From Thermosediminibacter oceani DSM 16646 (GTDB lineage Bacteria; Bacillota; Thermosediminibacteria; Thermosediminibacterales; Thermosediminibacteraceae): a stretch of 64,000 bases of DNA. The notes beneath the pieces are model-generated. The model saw nothing but the letters and a program-made list of their open reading frames with translations. It was not told the DNA's origin and did no database searches. A program made the position numbers and the translations under genes. The stretch is from positions 2,216,036-2,280,035 of the forward strand of contig NC_014377.1 of assembly GCF_000144645.1 (NCBI RefSeq), in the 5' to 3' direction. Below, piece by piece: positions 54,305 through 64,000 of this stretch (the first letter of the stretch is position 1; every line of letters starts with the position of its first letter).

Positions 54305-55159
54305 TCAGCTAAGGGCAGCCAATTGGCCCGCTACTTTTCTGAGATTTTCCGCCACCTGTTCCAGCTGTTCGATCCGTCCCACAATCTGTTGGGTTGCACC
54401 TGCCTGGCGCTCGGTAACCTGACTTGTTTCCAGTATTCCCCTGGTAATCTCTCCAATCGATCTTTCGATATTTTGCAAAATGCCACCGATTTGCTCAACA
54501 GCTCTCGCGCTGTCCTCGGCTAATTTACGGACCTCACCGGCCACAACGGCAAAGCCGCGCCCTTGCTCCCCGGCTCTAGCAGCTTCTATAGCTGCATTAA
54601 GCCCCAAAAGGTTGGTCTGAACGGCAACTTTTTTTATAAACCCAAGAACGTCACCCGTATTTTGTACATGGCTCTTTGCACTACCGGCGGATTCGTTTAA
54701 GGTGTATCCTTTAAAGGCAAGCTCCTCAGCGCCGAGAGCCAGTTCTCTTGCCGCCCTTGCGATTTCTTTGATGGCATTGTTTAACTCCTCAGCTGTAGCC
54801 GCTAATTCCTGTGCCTGGTTATGCAGTTTTATCACCATTTCTTCTTTAGCATTGACCATGGTCATCATCAATCGGGCAGCAAAAGCGTCGATGATGACCG
54901 TTTGTTTTTGTTTATGGGTATACAGCAGTTCCTGAACTTTAGAATTTCCCGTCGCTTCGATCACTAAATCCAAGTGCGGTGTCTGTAAGAGCTCAAGACA
55001 ATCGCGAAAAGTTGTGATCCCTTTTTCCTTAGCCAGTTTTATACCAGGAGCGTTTTCGTCAATATCGGCGATCCCGACAATTCGCACATCCGGAAGTTCA
55101 TAAATCGCCTTGAGAATCGCTGTACCACCTTTGCCAGCACCAACAATCCCCAGGTTAAT
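54305..55159 (-). CDS. cytosolic chemoreceptor-like protein with N-terminal Rossmann domain
   Basis: About 284 residues. The N-terminal ~85 residues form a nucleotide-binding Rossmann half ([16 protein letters not shown], then [15 protein letters not shown] and DLVIEATGN), as in NAD-dependent dehydrogenases. The rest is a methyl-accepting chemotaxis signalling helix pair with the canonical tip ([20 protein letters not shown]). No membrane segment. The glycine loop lies upstream of the first GTG (55087). The only ribosome site, GGGGGAGGG, serves an ATT at 55159 nine bases on, so an ATT (or CTG) start is likely. No che genes are nearby. Confidence 0.75.
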   Translation of the reverse strand: MNLGIVGAGKGGTAILKAIYELPDVRIVGIADIDENAPGIKLAKEKGITTFRDCLELLQTPHLDLVIEATGNSKVQELLYTHKQKQTVIIDAFAARLMMTMVNAKEEMVIKLHNQAQELAATAEELNNAIKEIARAARELALGAEELAFKGYTLNESAGSAKSHVQNTGDVLGFIKKVAVQTNLLGLNAAIEAARAGEQGRGFAVVAGEVRKLAEDSARAVEQIGGILQNIERSIGEITRGILETSQVTERQAGATQQIVGRIEQLEQVAENLRKVAGQLAALS

Positions 55160-55195
55160 CGTAATACTCCCTCCCCCAAGCTGGACTCGGTTGAA

Positions 55196-55211
55196 AGTTT
55201 CACGTGAAACA
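55196..55211. promoter_or_regulatory. parS centromere site
   Basis: AGTTTCACGTGAAACA matches the parS consensus TGTTTCACGTGAAACA at 15 of 16 positions, and its core GTTTCACGTGAAAC is a perfect palindrome. It lies between the chemoreceptor-like gene and parB, 24 bases after the parB stop. ParB would load here and spread. Confidence 0.92.
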
Positions 55212-55234
55212 TTATCCTTTTTTGGTAGTAAATT

Positions 55235-56089
55235 TTAAGAACCTATAATAATCTCCAGAATCCTCTCTAATTCGTCTTCTGAGTAAAATTCTATTTCAAT
55301 CCTTCCTTTTCTCTCACTCCCCTTTACCCTGACTTTTGTGCCAAGGACCTTCTGGAGCTGTTCGGTCACATGCAAAAGGGCGGGATTTATCTCTTCTCCC
55401 CTTCCTTTTTCGCGCTTTTTACCCGCTTTCAGCGCCACCGTCTTCGCTATTTCTTCCGTTTCCCTCACGGATATGTTCTCTTCCGTTATTCTCCTCGCTA
55501 TTTTCATCCTTTCCCGAGGGTCATCGACGGCTAACAGCGCTCTGGCGTGTCCTGCCGTGAGACGTCCTTGTTTAATCATCTGCTGGATTTCCGGCTCCAG
55601 GTTCAGGAGCCTAACCGTGTTTGCTATCTGCGATCTGCTTTTACCGATCCTGGCCGCCAGCTCTTCCTGGGTCATCCCGAATTCTTCCATAAGCCTTTTA
55701 TAGGCCGCCGCTTCTTCAAGGGGGTTCAGGTCTTCCCTCTGCAGGTTCTCTATCAGGGCTATCTGCATCACTTCCGCATCGGTCAGTTCCTTCACTACTG
55801 CCGGAATTTTATCGATGCCCGCTATCCTGGCCGCTCTCCAGCGCCTCTCACCTGCTACAATTTCATATCCGTTCTTCACCTTTCGGAGTATTACCGGTTG
55901 GAGGACACCGTGTTCTTTTATCGAAGCCGCCAACTCGCTCAGCTTTTCGTCATCGAAGGCCTTCCGCGGCTGGTGCTCGTTGGGCCGTATTTCGCTTATG
56001 CTGATCTCCTGAATGTTTTTTTCGTCGGTCTTTTCGTCCATCATTGGTATAAGGGCCCCGAGCCCCCTTCCCAGCCCCTTTTTAGTCAA
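55235..56089 (-). CDS. parB: chromosome-partitioning protein ParB (Spo0J)
   Basis: About 284 residues from the TTG at 56089, which follows AAGGAGG and overlaps the parA stop by 8 bases; a longer frame to 56155 lies within parA. N-terminal CTPase domain with [12 protein letters not shown], then the helix-turn-helix [20 protein letters not shown], and a C-terminal dimerisation domain. Starts [13 protein letters not shown]. It binds parS, a copy of which lies just downstream. Confidence 0.96.
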   Translation of the reverse strand: MTKKGLGRGLGALIPMMDEKTDEKNIQEISISEIRPNEHQPRKAFDDEKLSELAASIKEHGVLQPVILRKVKNGYEIVAGERRWRAARIAGIDKIPAVVKELTDAEVMQIALIENLQREDLNPLEEAAAYKRLMEEFGMTQEELAARIGKSRSQIANTVRLLNLEPEIQQMIKQGRLTAGHARALLAVDDPRERMKIARRITEENISVRETEEIAKTVALKAGKKREKGRGEEINPALLHVTEQLQKVLGTKVRVKGSERKGRIEIEFYSEDELERILEIIIGS

Positions 56090-56843
56090 TTCCCAACACC
56101 TCCTTGGCCAATTCCATATACACCTCTGCCCCTCTTGACCTGGAATCGTAGACAATAATCGGCTTGCCGTGGCTGGGAGCCTCGCTCAACCTGACGTTCC
56201 TCGGAATTATCGTCCTATACACCTTGTCCTTAAAAAACTTTTTTACCTCTTCCACCACCTGTATGGACAGGTTGGTCCTGGCGTCGAACATGGTCAGCAG
56301 GACGCCCTCCACCTCCAGGCCTTTGTTCAGGTGTTTTTTAACCAGATTGATGGTATTCATCAACTGCCCCAATCCTTCCAAGGCGTAGTACTCGCACTGG
56401 ATGGGCACCAGCACCGTGTCGGCCGCCGTGAGGGCGTTGAGCGTGAGCAATCCCAGGGATGGTGGGCAGTCGATCAATATGAAGTCATATTCTTGCTTTA
56501 CTTCCTCCAGGGCATTCTTCAGTTTGTATTCCCGCGATATGGCCATCACCAGCTCTATTTCCGCCCCCGCCAGCTGTATGTTGGATGGAAGGAGGTATAG
56601 ATTTTCGTAACGGGTCTTCACGATGTTGTCCTTTATGCTCTCTTCGTTTATCAGGACGTTGTATACGGATTCGCCCACCGTGGTCTTATCAACTCCTATA
56701 CCGCTGGTGGTATTGCCCTGGGGGTCGATATCAACCAGCAGTATACGCTTTCCAAGAGACGCAAGGCACGCGCCCAGGTTTATCGCCGTGGTGGTCTTCC
56801 CTACACCGCCCTTTTGATTTGCTATAGCTATTATCCTGGACAT
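56082..56843 (-). CDS. parA: chromosome-partitioning ATPase ParA (Soj)
   Basis: 253 residues. Deviant Walker [23 protein letters not shown]-like [12 protein letters not shown], and [14 protein letters not shown]. Works with ParB in origin segregation and DnaA control. Between noc and parB, all on the minus strand. Confidence 0.97.
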   Translation of the reverse strand: MSRIIAIANQKGGVGKTTTAINLGACLASLGKRILLVDIDPQGNTTSGIGVDKTTVGESVYNVLINEESIKDNIVKTRYENLYLLPSNIQLAGAEIELVMAISREYKLKNALEEVKQEYDFILIDCPPSLGLLTLNALTAADTVLVPIQCEYYALEGLGQLMNTINLVKKHLNKGLEVEGVLLTMFDARTNLSIQVVEEVKKFFKDKVYRTIIPRNVRLSEAPSHGKPIIVYDSRSRGAEVYMELAKEVLGID

Positions 56844-56956
56844 TTTACCACTCCCGAAAAACCGTTTTCACCTGCGTATGGCTACGGCGTTTATTATAAT
56901 CATTTCTTTTTTTAGTTACTTTTTCCTTCTATTACTTGCAAAAAAAAAATAGTTCA

Positions 56957-57775
56957 TCACCTTTTCGGGATCTGAACTACCATTTCTATGTAATCGCCTC
57001 TATCGAATTCTTGGTAATCTACTTTGAAGCCGGTCTCCTTGATGGTGTTTACCAGCTTCTTTACCGAATTTACAAAAATCCTTATGTCCTTTATGGCTAT
57101 CTTTAAAGTTTTTTTCCTCTTTGTATCGGTTTTCGCCTGTATCTTTTCAAGGGTCTTGTCCACCAGTTCCTCGGTCTGCCGCACGTTCAACCCCTTTTCG
57201 ACCACCTTATTCAGAACCTCTCTTTGGAGTTTTTCATCGGGCAGCTTTAGCAGGGCTCTGGCGTGCCTTTCTGTCAAATTTTCCCGGGAAATAACTTTCA
57301 AAATATCTTCCGGCATCTTCAGCAGCCGAACCTTGTTGGCTATGGTGGACTGGCTCTTTCCCAGCCGCTCCGCCAGCTGCTCCTGGGTGAGCCCGTGCTC
57401 GTACATCAACTGCCTGTACCCCTCGGCTTCCTCCAAAAAACTCAAGTTCTCCCTCTGCAGGTTTTCTATCAGCGCTATAATGGCCGTATCGGTTTCTTTG
57501 GTATCGCGGACAATCGCAGGTATCTCTTTGAGACCCGCCTTCTGGCAGGCCCTCCACCTTCTTTCGCCGGCTATCAGTTCGTATAAATTTTTCCCCACGC
57601 GCCTTACCACTATGGGCTGAAGTACCCCGTATACCTTTATCGAATCGGTCAGCTCCCTGAGCGACTCGTCGTCGAAATTTTTCCTGGGCTGATATGGATT
57701 GGGCTTGATGGCATCCACCGGGATATTGATCACTTCACTCTTCCTGTCCCCCCACACAGATAACCACCGCCTCAT
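56957..57775 (-). CDS. noc: nucleoid occlusion protein Noc
   Basis: 272 residues, a ParB paralogue. CTPase motif GERRWRACQKAG, helix-turn-helix LTQEQLAERLGKSQSTIANK and a C-terminal dimer domain. The position between rsmG and parA is diagnostic of Noc in Firmicutes. An N-terminal amphipathic membrane-targeting helix is not obvious (begins RRWLSVWGDRKSE, somewhat amphipathic). A perfect Noc-binding site lies at 9326-9339, and a near-perfect one is inside this gene. Confidence 0.93.
   Translation of the reverse strand: MRRWLSVWGDRKSEVINIPVDAIKPNPYQPRKNFDDESLRELTDSIKVYGVLQPIVVRRVGKNLYELIAGERRWRACQKAGLKEIPAIVRDTKETDTAIIALIENLQRENLSFLEEAEGYRQLMYEHGLTQEQLAERLGKSQSTIANKVRLLKMPEDILKVISRENLTERHARALLKLPDEKLQREVLNKVVEKGLNVRQTEELVDKTLEKIQAKTDTKRKKTLKIAIKDIRIFVNSVKKLVNTIKETGFKVDYQEFDRGDYIEMVVQIPKR
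57279..57292. promoter_or_regulatory. near-perfect Noc-binding site inside noc
   Basis: TTTTCCCGGGAAAT matches ATTTCCCGGGAAAT at 13 of 14 positions. It lies in the coding sequence of noc, over the codons for Phe/Ser-Arg-Glu-Asn (SRENL). It may load Noc near the origin or autoregulate; chance cannot be excluded. Confidence 0.5.
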
Positions 57776-57808
57776 ATATTTTTTAATTTTATTATTCTAT
57801 ACTGTTAT

Positions 57809-58561
57809 CTAATCTCCTTCTTTTTCTATGGAAATTTTTAGATGTATTGGCTTTTTTTGTGGCATTCCCGGCCGTCGGGGAAATTTCTCGGGAGTATTTT
57901 TTATTTTTTCTACGACTATAAGGTGCCTTTTTATACCCCCCGGCAGCTCATAGGGAATTACATTTCCAATCCTCCCGCCCAGGATATCTGCGGCGCCAAG
58001 GGCTTCTTCGATTTCCGATCCCGGGTCTTCGCCCTTCATAGCGATAAAAATGCCCCCTACCTTCACCAGGGGCAGGCAAAGCTCCACCAGCGTATTTAGA
58101 CCTGAGACGGCCCGCGCAACGGCGGCGTCGTACATTTCCCGGTAACCGCCGCTTTTTGCGGCTTCTTCCGCCCGCGCACATAGAACATCTGTTCTTTGTA
58201 ACCCCAGCTTTTTAACCGCATGCTTCAAAAACTCCGTTTTTTTTCTGCTGGAGTCCATAAGCAGCACTACTAAGTCCTGCCTCATTATCTTTACCGGTAC
58301 ACCCGGAAAGCCGGCCCCGGTGCCGACATCCACCAGTTTTGCCCCCGAGTGAAAGTCTATTTTTTTCAATATAATAAGAGAATCTATGATGTGTTTTACT
58401 ATAAATTGCTCCTCGTCCACAATAGCTGTAAGGTTTATCCTTTTATTCCATTCCACTATCTCGTCTTTAAAAATTCCGAGCAATTTCGCCTTTTCCGGGT
58501 CTATTTCTATTCCGCATTCCCCGGCCAGCTTTACGAGTTTTTCTACAAAATTACCGCTCAT
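57809..58561 (-). CDS. rsmG: 16S rRNA (guanine527-N7)-methyltransferase RsmG
   Basis: 250 residues. SAM-binding motif [17 protein letters not shown] (near 75) and [22 protein letters not shown] overlaps the mnmG stop by 4 bases. Standard mnmE-mnmG-rsmG order. Confidence 0.96.
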   Translation of the reverse strand: MSGNFVEKLVKLAGECGIEIDPEKAKLLGIFKDEIVEWNKRINLTAIVDEEQFIVKHIIDSLIILKKIDFHSGAKLVDVGTGAGFPGVPVKIMRQDLVVLLMDSSRKKTEFLKHAVKKLGLQRTDVLCARAEEAAKSGGYREMYDAAVARAVSGLNTLVELCLPLVKVGGIFIAMKGEDPGSEIEEALGAADILGGRIGNVIPYELPGGIKRHLIVVEKIKNTPEKFPRRPGMPQKKPIHLKISIEKEGD

Positions 58562-60441
58562 TTTTCCCTCCGTCTTTTTTCCGATTCCAGGTATATCAAT
58601 AGAATGGTTATATCAGCGGGGTTTACACCGGAAATCCTTGAAGCCTGGCCGATCGAAGCCGGCCGAATTTTCTTCAGCTTTTCCCTCGCCTCGGTCCGGA
58701 GCCCGTGAATTTTATCGTAATCAATGTCATCGGGGATGCGCTTATTTTCCATCTTCCTGAAATTTTCCACCTGCTTCAGCTGGCGCTTTATATACCCGTC
58801 GTACGCCGTCATTATCTCAACCTGCTCTATAACTTCCGGAGGAAGTTCAGGTCTTTCCGGGTCCAGGGCTTTCAGTGCCGCGTAATCGATTTCCGGCCTC
58901 TTTAGGATGTCTTCCAGAGTGGCCGGTGTTGCAAGAGGTGCCGTACCTATTTCCTCCAGAGCCTTGTTTACTTCAGCGGTTGGCGTAATTTTAGTTGAGC
59001 GCAGCCTTTCTATTTCTTCCTCGATCATTTTCTTTTTTTTCAGGAACCGCTCGTATCTTTCTTCGCTGATAAGCCCCACCCGGTAACCTATTTCCGTCAA
59101 CCGCATATCGGCGTTATCGTGCCTCAAAAGCAGCCGGTATTCGGCTCTGGATGTGAGCATGCGGTACGGTTCGTCGGTGCCTTTGGTCACCAGGTCGTCG
59201 ATCAATACGCCGATATAGGCGTCGGACCTTCCGAGTACCAAAGACTCCCTTTCCTTCAGCTTTAAAGCGGCGTTTATGCCGGCAATCAGGCCCTGGGCTG
59301 CCGCTTCTTCGTAACCGGAAGTGCCGTTTATCTGCCCGGCCATGTAAAGGCCCTCAATTTCCTTGGTCTCCAGGGTCAGTTTCAGTTGGGTCGGTATCAC
59401 ATAGTCGTACTCGATGGCGTATCCCGGCCGCATCATCTTCACGTTTTCGAGGCCCCTTATAGTCCTCAAAAGCTCCACCTGTACGTCTTCGGGGAGGCTT
59501 GTGGAAACGCCCTGCAGGTACATCTCGCAGGTGTTTTCGCCCTCCGGCTCCACGAACACCTGGTGGGATTCCTTTTCTGGGAAGTTGACTATTTTCACTT
59601 CTATGCTGGGACAGTACCTGGGGCCTACCCCCTTAATATCTCCCGTGTAAAGCGGTGCCCTGTAGAGGTTCTTCCTGATTATCTCGTGGGTCTTCTCGTT
59701 GGTGTAGGTCAGCCAGCACGAAATCTGCGGCCTTTTTATGGATTCGGTTTCATAGGAGAAGGGGATGATTACCTCGTCTCCCGGCTGTTCAATCATTTTG
59801 GAAAAATCGATGGAATCCCTGTGTACCCGAGGAGGCGTTCCGGTTTTGAACCTCCCCAGCTCGAAACCCAGCGCTTCAAGGCATTTTGAAAGCTCGTTGG
59901 CGGGAAAAAGACCGTTGGGTCCTCCGCTGTAACTCACGTCGCCGATGATTATCCTGCCCCTCAGGTACACGCCTGTCGTCAAAATTACAGCCCGGGCATA
60001 GTACACCCCTCCCGTCTTGGTGACGACACCCTTTACCCGTCCACCCTCCACCAGGACCCTAACCACTTCTCCCTGGACGATGTCGAGGTTTTGTTGCTTT
60101 TCCAGGGTGTACTTCATGGAAAACTGGTATGCCTTTTTGTCGGCCTGAGCCCTCAAAGCCCTCACGGCGGGACCTTTTTTTGTATTCAGGAGCCGCATCT
60201 GTATCAGAGTCTTATCAATATTTTTCCCCATTTCCCCGCCGAGGGCGTCTATTTCGCGCACCAGGTGCCCCTTGGCAGGCCCCCCGATGGATGGATTGCA
60301 CGGCATTAAAGCAATGCTATCCAGATTTATTGCAAAAACCACGGTCTTCATTCCCAGGCGGGCCGAAGCCAGGGCAGCCTCGCAACCTGCGTGTCCGGCT
60401 CCTACTACGGCCACATCGTAATAACCTGCGGTGTACTCCAT
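58558..60441 (-). CDS. mnmG: tRNA uridine-5-carboxymethylaminomethyl synthesis enzyme MnmG (GidA)
   Basis: About 627 residues from ATG 60441, preceded by GAGGGTG. N-terminal FAD motif [38 protein letters not shown], and [20 protein letters not shown]. With MnmE it modifies the wobble uridine of tRNAs. Eleven bases after mnmE. Confidence 0.97.
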   Translation of the reverse strand: MEYTAGYYDVAVVGAGHAGCEAALASARLGMKTVVFAINLDSIALMPCNPSIGGPAKGHLVREIDALGGEMGKNIDKTLIQMRLLNTKKGPAVRALRAQADKKAYQFSMKYTLEKQQNLDIVQGEVVRVLVEGGRVKGVVTKTGGVYYARAVILTTGVYLRGRIIIGDVSYSGGPNGLFPANELSKCLEALGFELGRFKTGTPPRVHRDSIDFSKMIEQPGDEVIIPFSYETESIKRPQISCWLTYTNEKTHEIIRKNLYRAPLYTGDIKGVGPRYCPSIEVKIVNFPEKESHQVFVEPEGENTCEMYLQGVSTSLPEDVQVELLRTIRGLENVKMMRPGYAIEYDYVIPTQLKLTLETKEIEGLYMAGQINGTSGYEEAAAQGLIAGINAALKLKERESLVLGRSDAYIGVLIDDLVTKGTDEPYRMLTSRAEYRLLLRHDNADMRLTEIGYRVGLISEERYERFLKKKKMIEEEIERLRSTKITPTAEVNKALEEIGTAPLATPATLEDILKRPEIDYAALKALDPERPELPPEVIEQVEIMTAYDGYIKRQLKQVENFRKMENKRIPDDIDYDKIHGLRTEAREKLKKIRPASIGQASRISGVNPADITILLIYLESEKRRREK

Positions 60442-60452
60442 TCCGATCACCC

Positions 60453-61841
60453 TCATTTGCCTATGCAGAAGTTTTCAAAAATAGCGTTGACCACGTCTTC
60501 CCGCACCGTATCTCCGGTTATCTCGCCGAGGCGCTCCCACGCTTCCCTCACTTCCATGGCCACCATCTCCATGGGAATTCCGGATGAAAGCGCACTTTCA
60601 GCCCTTTCTAGTGCCTCCACTGCATTCTTTACAGCCTGGCTGTGCCTTGCCCTTGTTACAATAACGCCTTCATCTACGGGACCTATCTCTTCGGTGACCG
60701 CCCTGTATATGGCTTCCTTCAGCTCCTCGATCCCTTTTTCCCGTAGAGCCGATACCCTTATCAACGGCTTTCCGGGAAAAGCCGATTTTACCTCATCCAC
60801 ACTCAGCTTTTCGGGAAGATCGGTCTTATTTAAGACCACTATTACGAACTTATCCTTTACCAGTTCCATTATCGCGCGGTCCTCTTCCCTCAACTCATCG
60901 GAGGCGTCCAACATCAAAAGCACCAGTTCCGCTTCTTTTAACGACTCCAGAGCCCTTTCTACGCCGATCTTCTCAACTGCGTCGCAAGTTTCTCTAATCC
61001 CGGCTGTATCCACTATCTTCACCGGTATGCCGTTAATATTCAGGTACTCCTCGATTATATCCCTGGTGGTCCCCGGGATGTCGGTGACTATAGCCCTCTT
61101 TTCCCTGAGCAGGGAATTTAAAAGCGAAGATTTACCGACGTTAGGCCTCCCGAGGATTACGGTGGAAAGCCCCTCCCGCATAATCTTCCCTGCCTGGGCT
61201 TTTTTCAAAAGCTCCTCCAGCTCCACCCGGATACCCCGGATATCTTCTCTTATTGTGTCGGGGTCGGCTTCCGGTATATCATCCTCCGGGAAATCTATAT
61301 TGGCTTCTATATGGGCGATAATCCGGAGAATCCTTTGTCTCACTTCCCGGATCCTTTCCGAAAGACCTCCCTTTAACTGGTTTACAGCCACGTTAAGCGC
61401 CCGGTCGGTCTTGGCCCGTATGATGTCTATAACCGCTTCGGCCTGGGAAAGGTCAATCCTGCCGTTTAAAAATGCTCTCTTGGTAAATTCTCCGGGTTCC
61501 GCAACCCTCGCACCGCGGCCCAACACCACTTCCAGGATCCGGCGCTGAACGGTGAAACCTCCGTGACAGTTTATCTCAACCATATTTTCCCTCGTGTAAG
61601 TAAAGGGGGCCTTGTATTTAACGAGCAGCACCTCATCGATTACCTCGCCGCTTCCCGGATCGACTATGCTGCCCAGGTACATGGTCCTGGGCTTCATCTC
61701 CGAAGGATCTATATTTTTTTTGGGGCGGAATATCTCGCTTGCTATACGGAAGGAATCTTCTCCGCTTATCCTCACTATACCGATACTACCTTCACCCAGC
61801 GGCGTTGAAATAGCGGCTATGGTATCCCCGGTCATACTCAT
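60453..61841 (-). CDS. mnmE: tRNA modification GTPase MnmE (TrmE)
   Basis: About 462 residues from ATG 61841 (GGAGGAG upstream; a second ATG is two codons later). N-terminal folate-binding domain, helical domain, and G domain with [26 protein letters not shown] and NKTDL. It ends in the conserved CIGK. Partner of the adjacent MnmG. A long antisense frame opposite this gene is a shadow. Confidence 0.97.
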   Translation of the reverse strand: MSMTGDTIAAISTPLGEGSIGIVRISGEDSFRIASEIFRPKKNIDPSEMKPRTMYLGSIVDPGSGEVIDEVLLVKYKAPFTYTRENMVEINCHGGFTVQRRILEVVLGRGARVAEPGEFTKRAFLNGRIDLSQAEAVIDIIRAKTDRALNVAVNQLKGGLSERIREVRQRILRIIAHIEANIDFPEDDIPEADPDTIREDIRGIRVELEELLKKAQAGKIMREGLSTVILGRPNVGKSSLLNSLLREKRAIVTDIPGTTRDIIEEYLNINGIPVKIVDTAGIRETCDAVEKIGVERALESLKEAELVLLMLDASDELREEDRAIMELVKDKFVIVVLNKTDLPEKLSVDEVKSAFPGKPLIRVSALREKGIEELKEAIYRAVTEEIGPVDEGVIVTRARHSQAVKNAVEALERAESALSSGIPMEMVAMEVREAWERLGEITGDTVREDVVNAIFENFCIGK

Positions 61842-61862
61842 AAAATCTCCTCCACCTATAAT

Positions 61863-61892
61863 ATATCCTCCTGTCATCTGACAGGAGGATAT
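61863..61892. repeat. perfect inverted repeat across the jag stop
   Basis: ATATCCTCCTGTCA and TGACAGGAGGATAT, 14-base perfect arms with a 2-base centre. It covers the last codons and stop of jag and lies 20 bases before the mnmE start. It has no T-tract on the minus strand (ATATTATAGG), so it is not a classical terminator; it contains AGGAGG and could mask or mimic a ribosome site. Confidence 0.6.
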
Positions 61893-62506
61893 TTCGGCGA
61901 AATTATTACTCTCCTATAGGGTTCTTCGCCCTCGCTGTGGGTTTTTACCCAATCGTCGCCCTGGAGCGCGTTGTGTATAATCTTCCTCTCGTTGGGCGGC
62001 ATCGGCTCGAGGGCAATGCTCTTTTTAGTCTCTTTAACCCTTCTTGCAATCTTTAAGGCCAGCTCCTTTAGGGTTTTTTCCCTCTTTTCCCTGTACCCTT
62101 CCACGTCCAGGATTATCCTCTTGTAGCCCGTATCGTTCTTATTGGCCACAAGCCCGGTCAAATACTGGAGTGCGTTCAGCGTTGTGCCGTGCTTTCCTAT
62201 AAGTATGCCCATATTATTTCCTTTTATTTCGATCCTGCACATGCCGTCCTCTTCGTGCACCAGGTTCATGACGGGGTCCAGTTTAAGTATCTTCATAAGG
62301 CCTTTTAGAAATTCCAGCGCTTTTTCTTCGGGCTTTTCCTTTAGGGTCACCCTAACCCTCGCCATCCTAGAGAGCAGACCGAACAACCCCCTGCTGCCCT
62401 CCTCCAGCACTTCCACTTCCACTTCGTCCTTTTTGGCGTTCAACTCCTTTAACGCCAGTTCCAGAGCTTCGTCTACCGTCCTTCCCTGCTTTTCTACGGT
62501 CTTCAT
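61874..62506 (-). CDS. jag: Jag/KhpB (EloR) RNA-binding protein
   Basis: 210 residues. Jag-N domain (about 1-50, EALELALKELNAKKDEVEVE), KH domain (about 75-150, GILIGKHGTTLNALQYLTGL) and R3H domain (about 150-208, MPPNERKIIHNALQ). An RNA-binding regulator of cell elongation in Gram-positives. It follows yidC by 1 base, so it is co-translated with it. Confidence 0.95.
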   Translation of the reverse strand: MKTVEKQGRTVDEALELALKELNAKKDEVEVEVLEEGSRGLFGLLSRMARVRVTLKEKPEEKALEFLKGLMKILKLDPVMNLVHEEDGMCRIEIKGNNMGILIGKHGTTLNALQYLTGLVANKNDTGYKRIILDVEGYREKREKTLKELALKIARRVKETKKSIALEPMPPNERKIIHNALQGDDWVKTHSEGEEPYRRVIISPKYPPVR

Positions 62507-62507
62507 A

Positions 62508-63137
62508 TTACTTTACTTCCTCCTTAACAGAGGCTGTGGAGCGCATTATTATAACCTGTTGTAATATCTGTATCAGGTTACTTACTACCCAGTAAAGCGC
62601 AAGGCCCGACGGGAATTTTAAGGCCATCCATCCTATAACAGCGGACATAATGAGGTTCATCGAGCTTTGCGGGTTGTCCGGGTTTTGAGGCATTCCTATT
62701 TTAGACGATACGTAGGTGGTCACCGCAGCCAGGAGCGGCAGTACAAATGTCCTGTCGGGAGCACCCAGGTCGGCTATCCACAGGAAACCTTCATTCCCGA
62801 AGTTATGATGCTGCAGCAGGCTGAAAAGCGCTATTATAAACGGGAACTGTATGAGAAGCGGAAGACAACCCCCCATGGGGTTCACTTTGTTTTCCTGGTA
62901 GAGCTTCAACAGTTCTCTGTTGAGTTTTTCCTTGTCGTTCTTGTATTTTTCCTGGAGCTTTTTCTGCAACGGTGCTATCTCCTGCATCTTTTTTATCGAC
63001 TGAAATTGTTGAAAACTAAAAGGCAGTAAAACCAGCTTTATAAGTGCTGTCAAAACAATTATGGCAACGCCGTAGCTTTTCGTATATAGGAATAAAAAAT
63101 CCAGTATCTGTTTCAAAACGCCCTCTAATAATGCCAT
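62508..63137 (-). CDS. yidC: membrane insertase YidC (Oxa1/SpoIIIJ family)
   Basis: 209 residues, the short Gram-positive form with five membrane segments. Hallmarks are the conserved hydrophilic-groove Arg region (KLVLLPFSFQQFQSIKKMQE) and NPMGGCLPLLIQFPFIIALF. No lipobox is present, unlike Bacillus SpoIIIJ. Inserts membrane proteins with or without SecYEG. Confidence 0.95.
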   Translation of the reverse strand: MALLEGVLKQILDFLFLYTKSYGVAIIVLTALIKLVLLPFSFQQFQSIKKMQEIAPLQKKLQEKYKNDKEKLNRELLKLYQENKVNPMGGCLPLLIQFPFIIALFSLLQHHNFGNEGFLWIADLGAPDRTFVLPLLAAVTTYVSSKIGMPQNPDNPQSSMNLIMSAVIGWMALKFPSGLALYWVVSNLIQILQQVIIMRSTASVKEEVK

Positions 63138-63200
63138 TTAAGCGCTCCCCCTTAATTTATCAAACCTATTTTTTCTATTATTTACTATTTTTTACTGCGG

Positions 63201-63416
63201 TTATTCGACCGGATCGTAGCCACCGGGGTGCAAGGGGTGGCATTTTAATATTCTCTTTATAGCCTTTATACCTCCTCGGAAAGCCCCGTACTTTTCAATC
63301 GAAAGCCTTGCGTATTCCGAACAGGAGGGATAAAACCTGCACGTCCGCGGCTTTAGCGGCGAGATTACTTTCTGGTAAAAAATTATCGAAGTAATAAGTA
63401 ATTTTTTAATTAACAT
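63201..63416 (-). CDS. yidD: membrane protein insertion efficiency factor YidD
   Basis: 71 residues with [20 protein letters not shown] and the final [12 protein letters not shown], the YidD signatures. An amphipathic N-terminal segment associates with the membrane. It overlaps the rnpA stop by 11 bases. Confidence 0.96.
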   Translation of the reverse strand: MLIKKLLITSIIFYQKVISPLKPRTCRFYPSCSEYARLSIEKYGAFRGGIKAIKRILKCHPLHPGGYDPVE

Positions 63417-63756
63417 CGTTCCCAGTCCAGAGGTTCAATTTTTTCAAAAGGTATATCAAACTTCTTTTTATCTCGTTAAAGTCGGCTTCCCTTGCATCTT
63501 CTTTTACCGAAACCACGATGTCGTAACCTTTTTTCACGTTTTCCATATTCGTCCTGAAAGCTTCCCTTATCCGCCGTTTGATCCTGTTCCTAACAACGCT
63601 TTTTCCAGTTTTCTTTCTAACCGATATTCCCAGTCTTGAATACCCGAGCTGGTTTTCTTTTGCGTACATGCTAAAAAGAGGGCATCCCGCTCGCCTACCC
63701 TTTTTGTAGACCCGCATAAATTCGAAATTTTTTGTTAATCTGAAGCACTTTTTCAA
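63406..63756 (-). CDS. rnpA: ribonuclease P protein component
   Basis: 116 residues with the RNR motif [15 protein letters not shown] (near 57) that contacts the RNase P RNA. TTG start behind GGAGGGCAG. Processes pre-tRNA 5' ends together with the rnpB RNA. Downstream of rpmH as in nearly all bacteria. Confidence 0.96.
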   Translation of the reverse strand: MKKCFRLTKNFEFMRVYKKGRRAGCPLFSMYAKENQLGYSRLGISVRKKTGKSVVRNRIKRRIREAFRTNMENVKKGYDIVVSVKEDAREADFNEIKRSLIYLLKKLNLWTGNDVN

Positions 63757-63812
63757 CCTGTAACTGCCCTCCGAAAATCTGGAATAAGGCCGCTTTTTGT
63801 AACAGTGCGGCC

Positions 63813-63947
63813 CTATGCTGTTAACCTCTTTCTTCCCTTCAGTCTTCTTCTTTTTATCACATTTCTTCCGCTCTTCGTGCTCATTCTCTTTCTGAAACCG
63901 TGCACCTTTTTCCTGTACCTTTTTCTCGGCTGGTATGTCTGTTTCAA
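63813..63947 (-). CDS. rpmH: ribosomal protein bL34
   Basis: 44 residues: [20 protein letters not shown] then [18 protein letters not shown], the classic highly basic bL34. TTG start at 63947, seven bases after GAGGGGGTG. Its position means dnaA lies divergently just beyond the window end. A GGCCGC/GCGGCC hairpin (about 63788-63812) with a poor T-tract follows and could attenuate transcription into rnpA. Confidence 0.96.
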   Translation of the reverse strand: MKQTYQPRKRYRKKVHGFRKRMSTKSGRNVIKRRRLKGRKRLTA

Positions 63948-63980
63948 GACTTCACCCCCTCAGGACTGAAAACTAAATAG

Positions 63981-63986
63981 ATTATA
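63981..63986 (-). promoter_or_regulatory. -10 element of the rpmH promoter
   Basis: TATAAT on the minus strand, 33 bases before the rpmH start. The -35 element would fall past position 64000 and cannot be read. Confidence 0.5.
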
Positions 63987-64000
63987 GCCTATAATATTAA

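Noticed and set aside
60391..61548. A 385-codon plus-strand open frame opposite mnmE and mnmG
   Set aside because: It is antisense to two certain genes, has Ser-rich low-information composition typical of shadow frames, and no ribosome site.

Overview
The window looks like the stretch of a bacterial chromosome just beside the replication origin of a spore-forming, anaerobic, probably thermophilic Firmicute (Clostridia/Thermoanaerobacterales type). Reading leftward from the right end on the minus strand, the gene order is rpmH-rnpA-yidD-yidC-jag-mnmE-mnmG-rsmG-noc-parA-parB. This is the classical Firmicute dnaA-proximal block, so oriC/dnaA should lie just past position 64000. Almost every gene is on the minus strand, which means transcription runs away from the origin. 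Spore-associated YyaC, [FeFe]-hydrogenase maturases HydE/HydG, a molybdopterin oxidoreductase and LarA fit an anaerobic sporulating fermenter or acetogen. No species is claimed.

Layout. 1-5100: a solitary molybdopterin oxidoreductase and an ECF sigma/anti-sigma operon with membrane targets and a probable autoregulatory promoter. 5200-7200: a decayed region with a broken DUF4932-type gene and other remnants. 7250-10650: rlmH, a DUF362 ferredoxin-like protein and larA, with a perfect Noc-binding palindrome. 10800-16500: an accessory island in which an IS1182-family element, itself interrupted by an IS21-family element, sits in the terminator between two decayed sigma-factor-like genes, followed by an unknown 210-residue protein. 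16500-22900: the WalRK operon (walR, walK, a secreted protein, yycH, yycI). 22900-31400: an aliphatic-sulfonate/nitrate-type ABC transporter, DUF441, M23 and M1 peptidases, and a decayed ImmA-PIN pair. 31500-31900: three tRNAs. 31950-44200: purA, an FAD protein, a Crp-type regulator, dnaB, rplI, gdpP, yybS, rpsR-ssb-rpsF, mscS, yedF, cvpA and yyaC. 44200-45830: a complete IS1182 copy. 45830-51200: UPF0180 pair, lipid kinase, bactofilin and M23, DUF4446, DUF554, cysteine desulfurase. 51200-54300: hydG-hydE behind a leader with a terminator/antiterminator switch. 54300-64000: a Rossmann-chemoreceptor fusion, parS, parABnoc and the oriC-proximal translation and membrane-insertion genes.

The most notable observations are these. 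(1) Both IS1182 copies sit in terminator hairpins, and the flanking duplication is exactly the whole perfect palindrome in each case (24 bp and 19 bp), so the target appears to be recognised by structure. (2) A candidate riboswitch/attenuator lies upstream of hydGE. (3) A DUF3343 sulfur-carrier-like domain is fused to HydE, next to a cysteine desulfurase. (4) A cytosolic chemoreceptor-like protein carries an N-terminal Rossmann domain, apparently translated from a rare ATT start. (5) A parS site and a perfect Noc-binding site match the ParB and Noc encoded here. Several small gene sets (DUF4932, SigO/RsoA-like pair, ImmA-PIN) are in visible decay.
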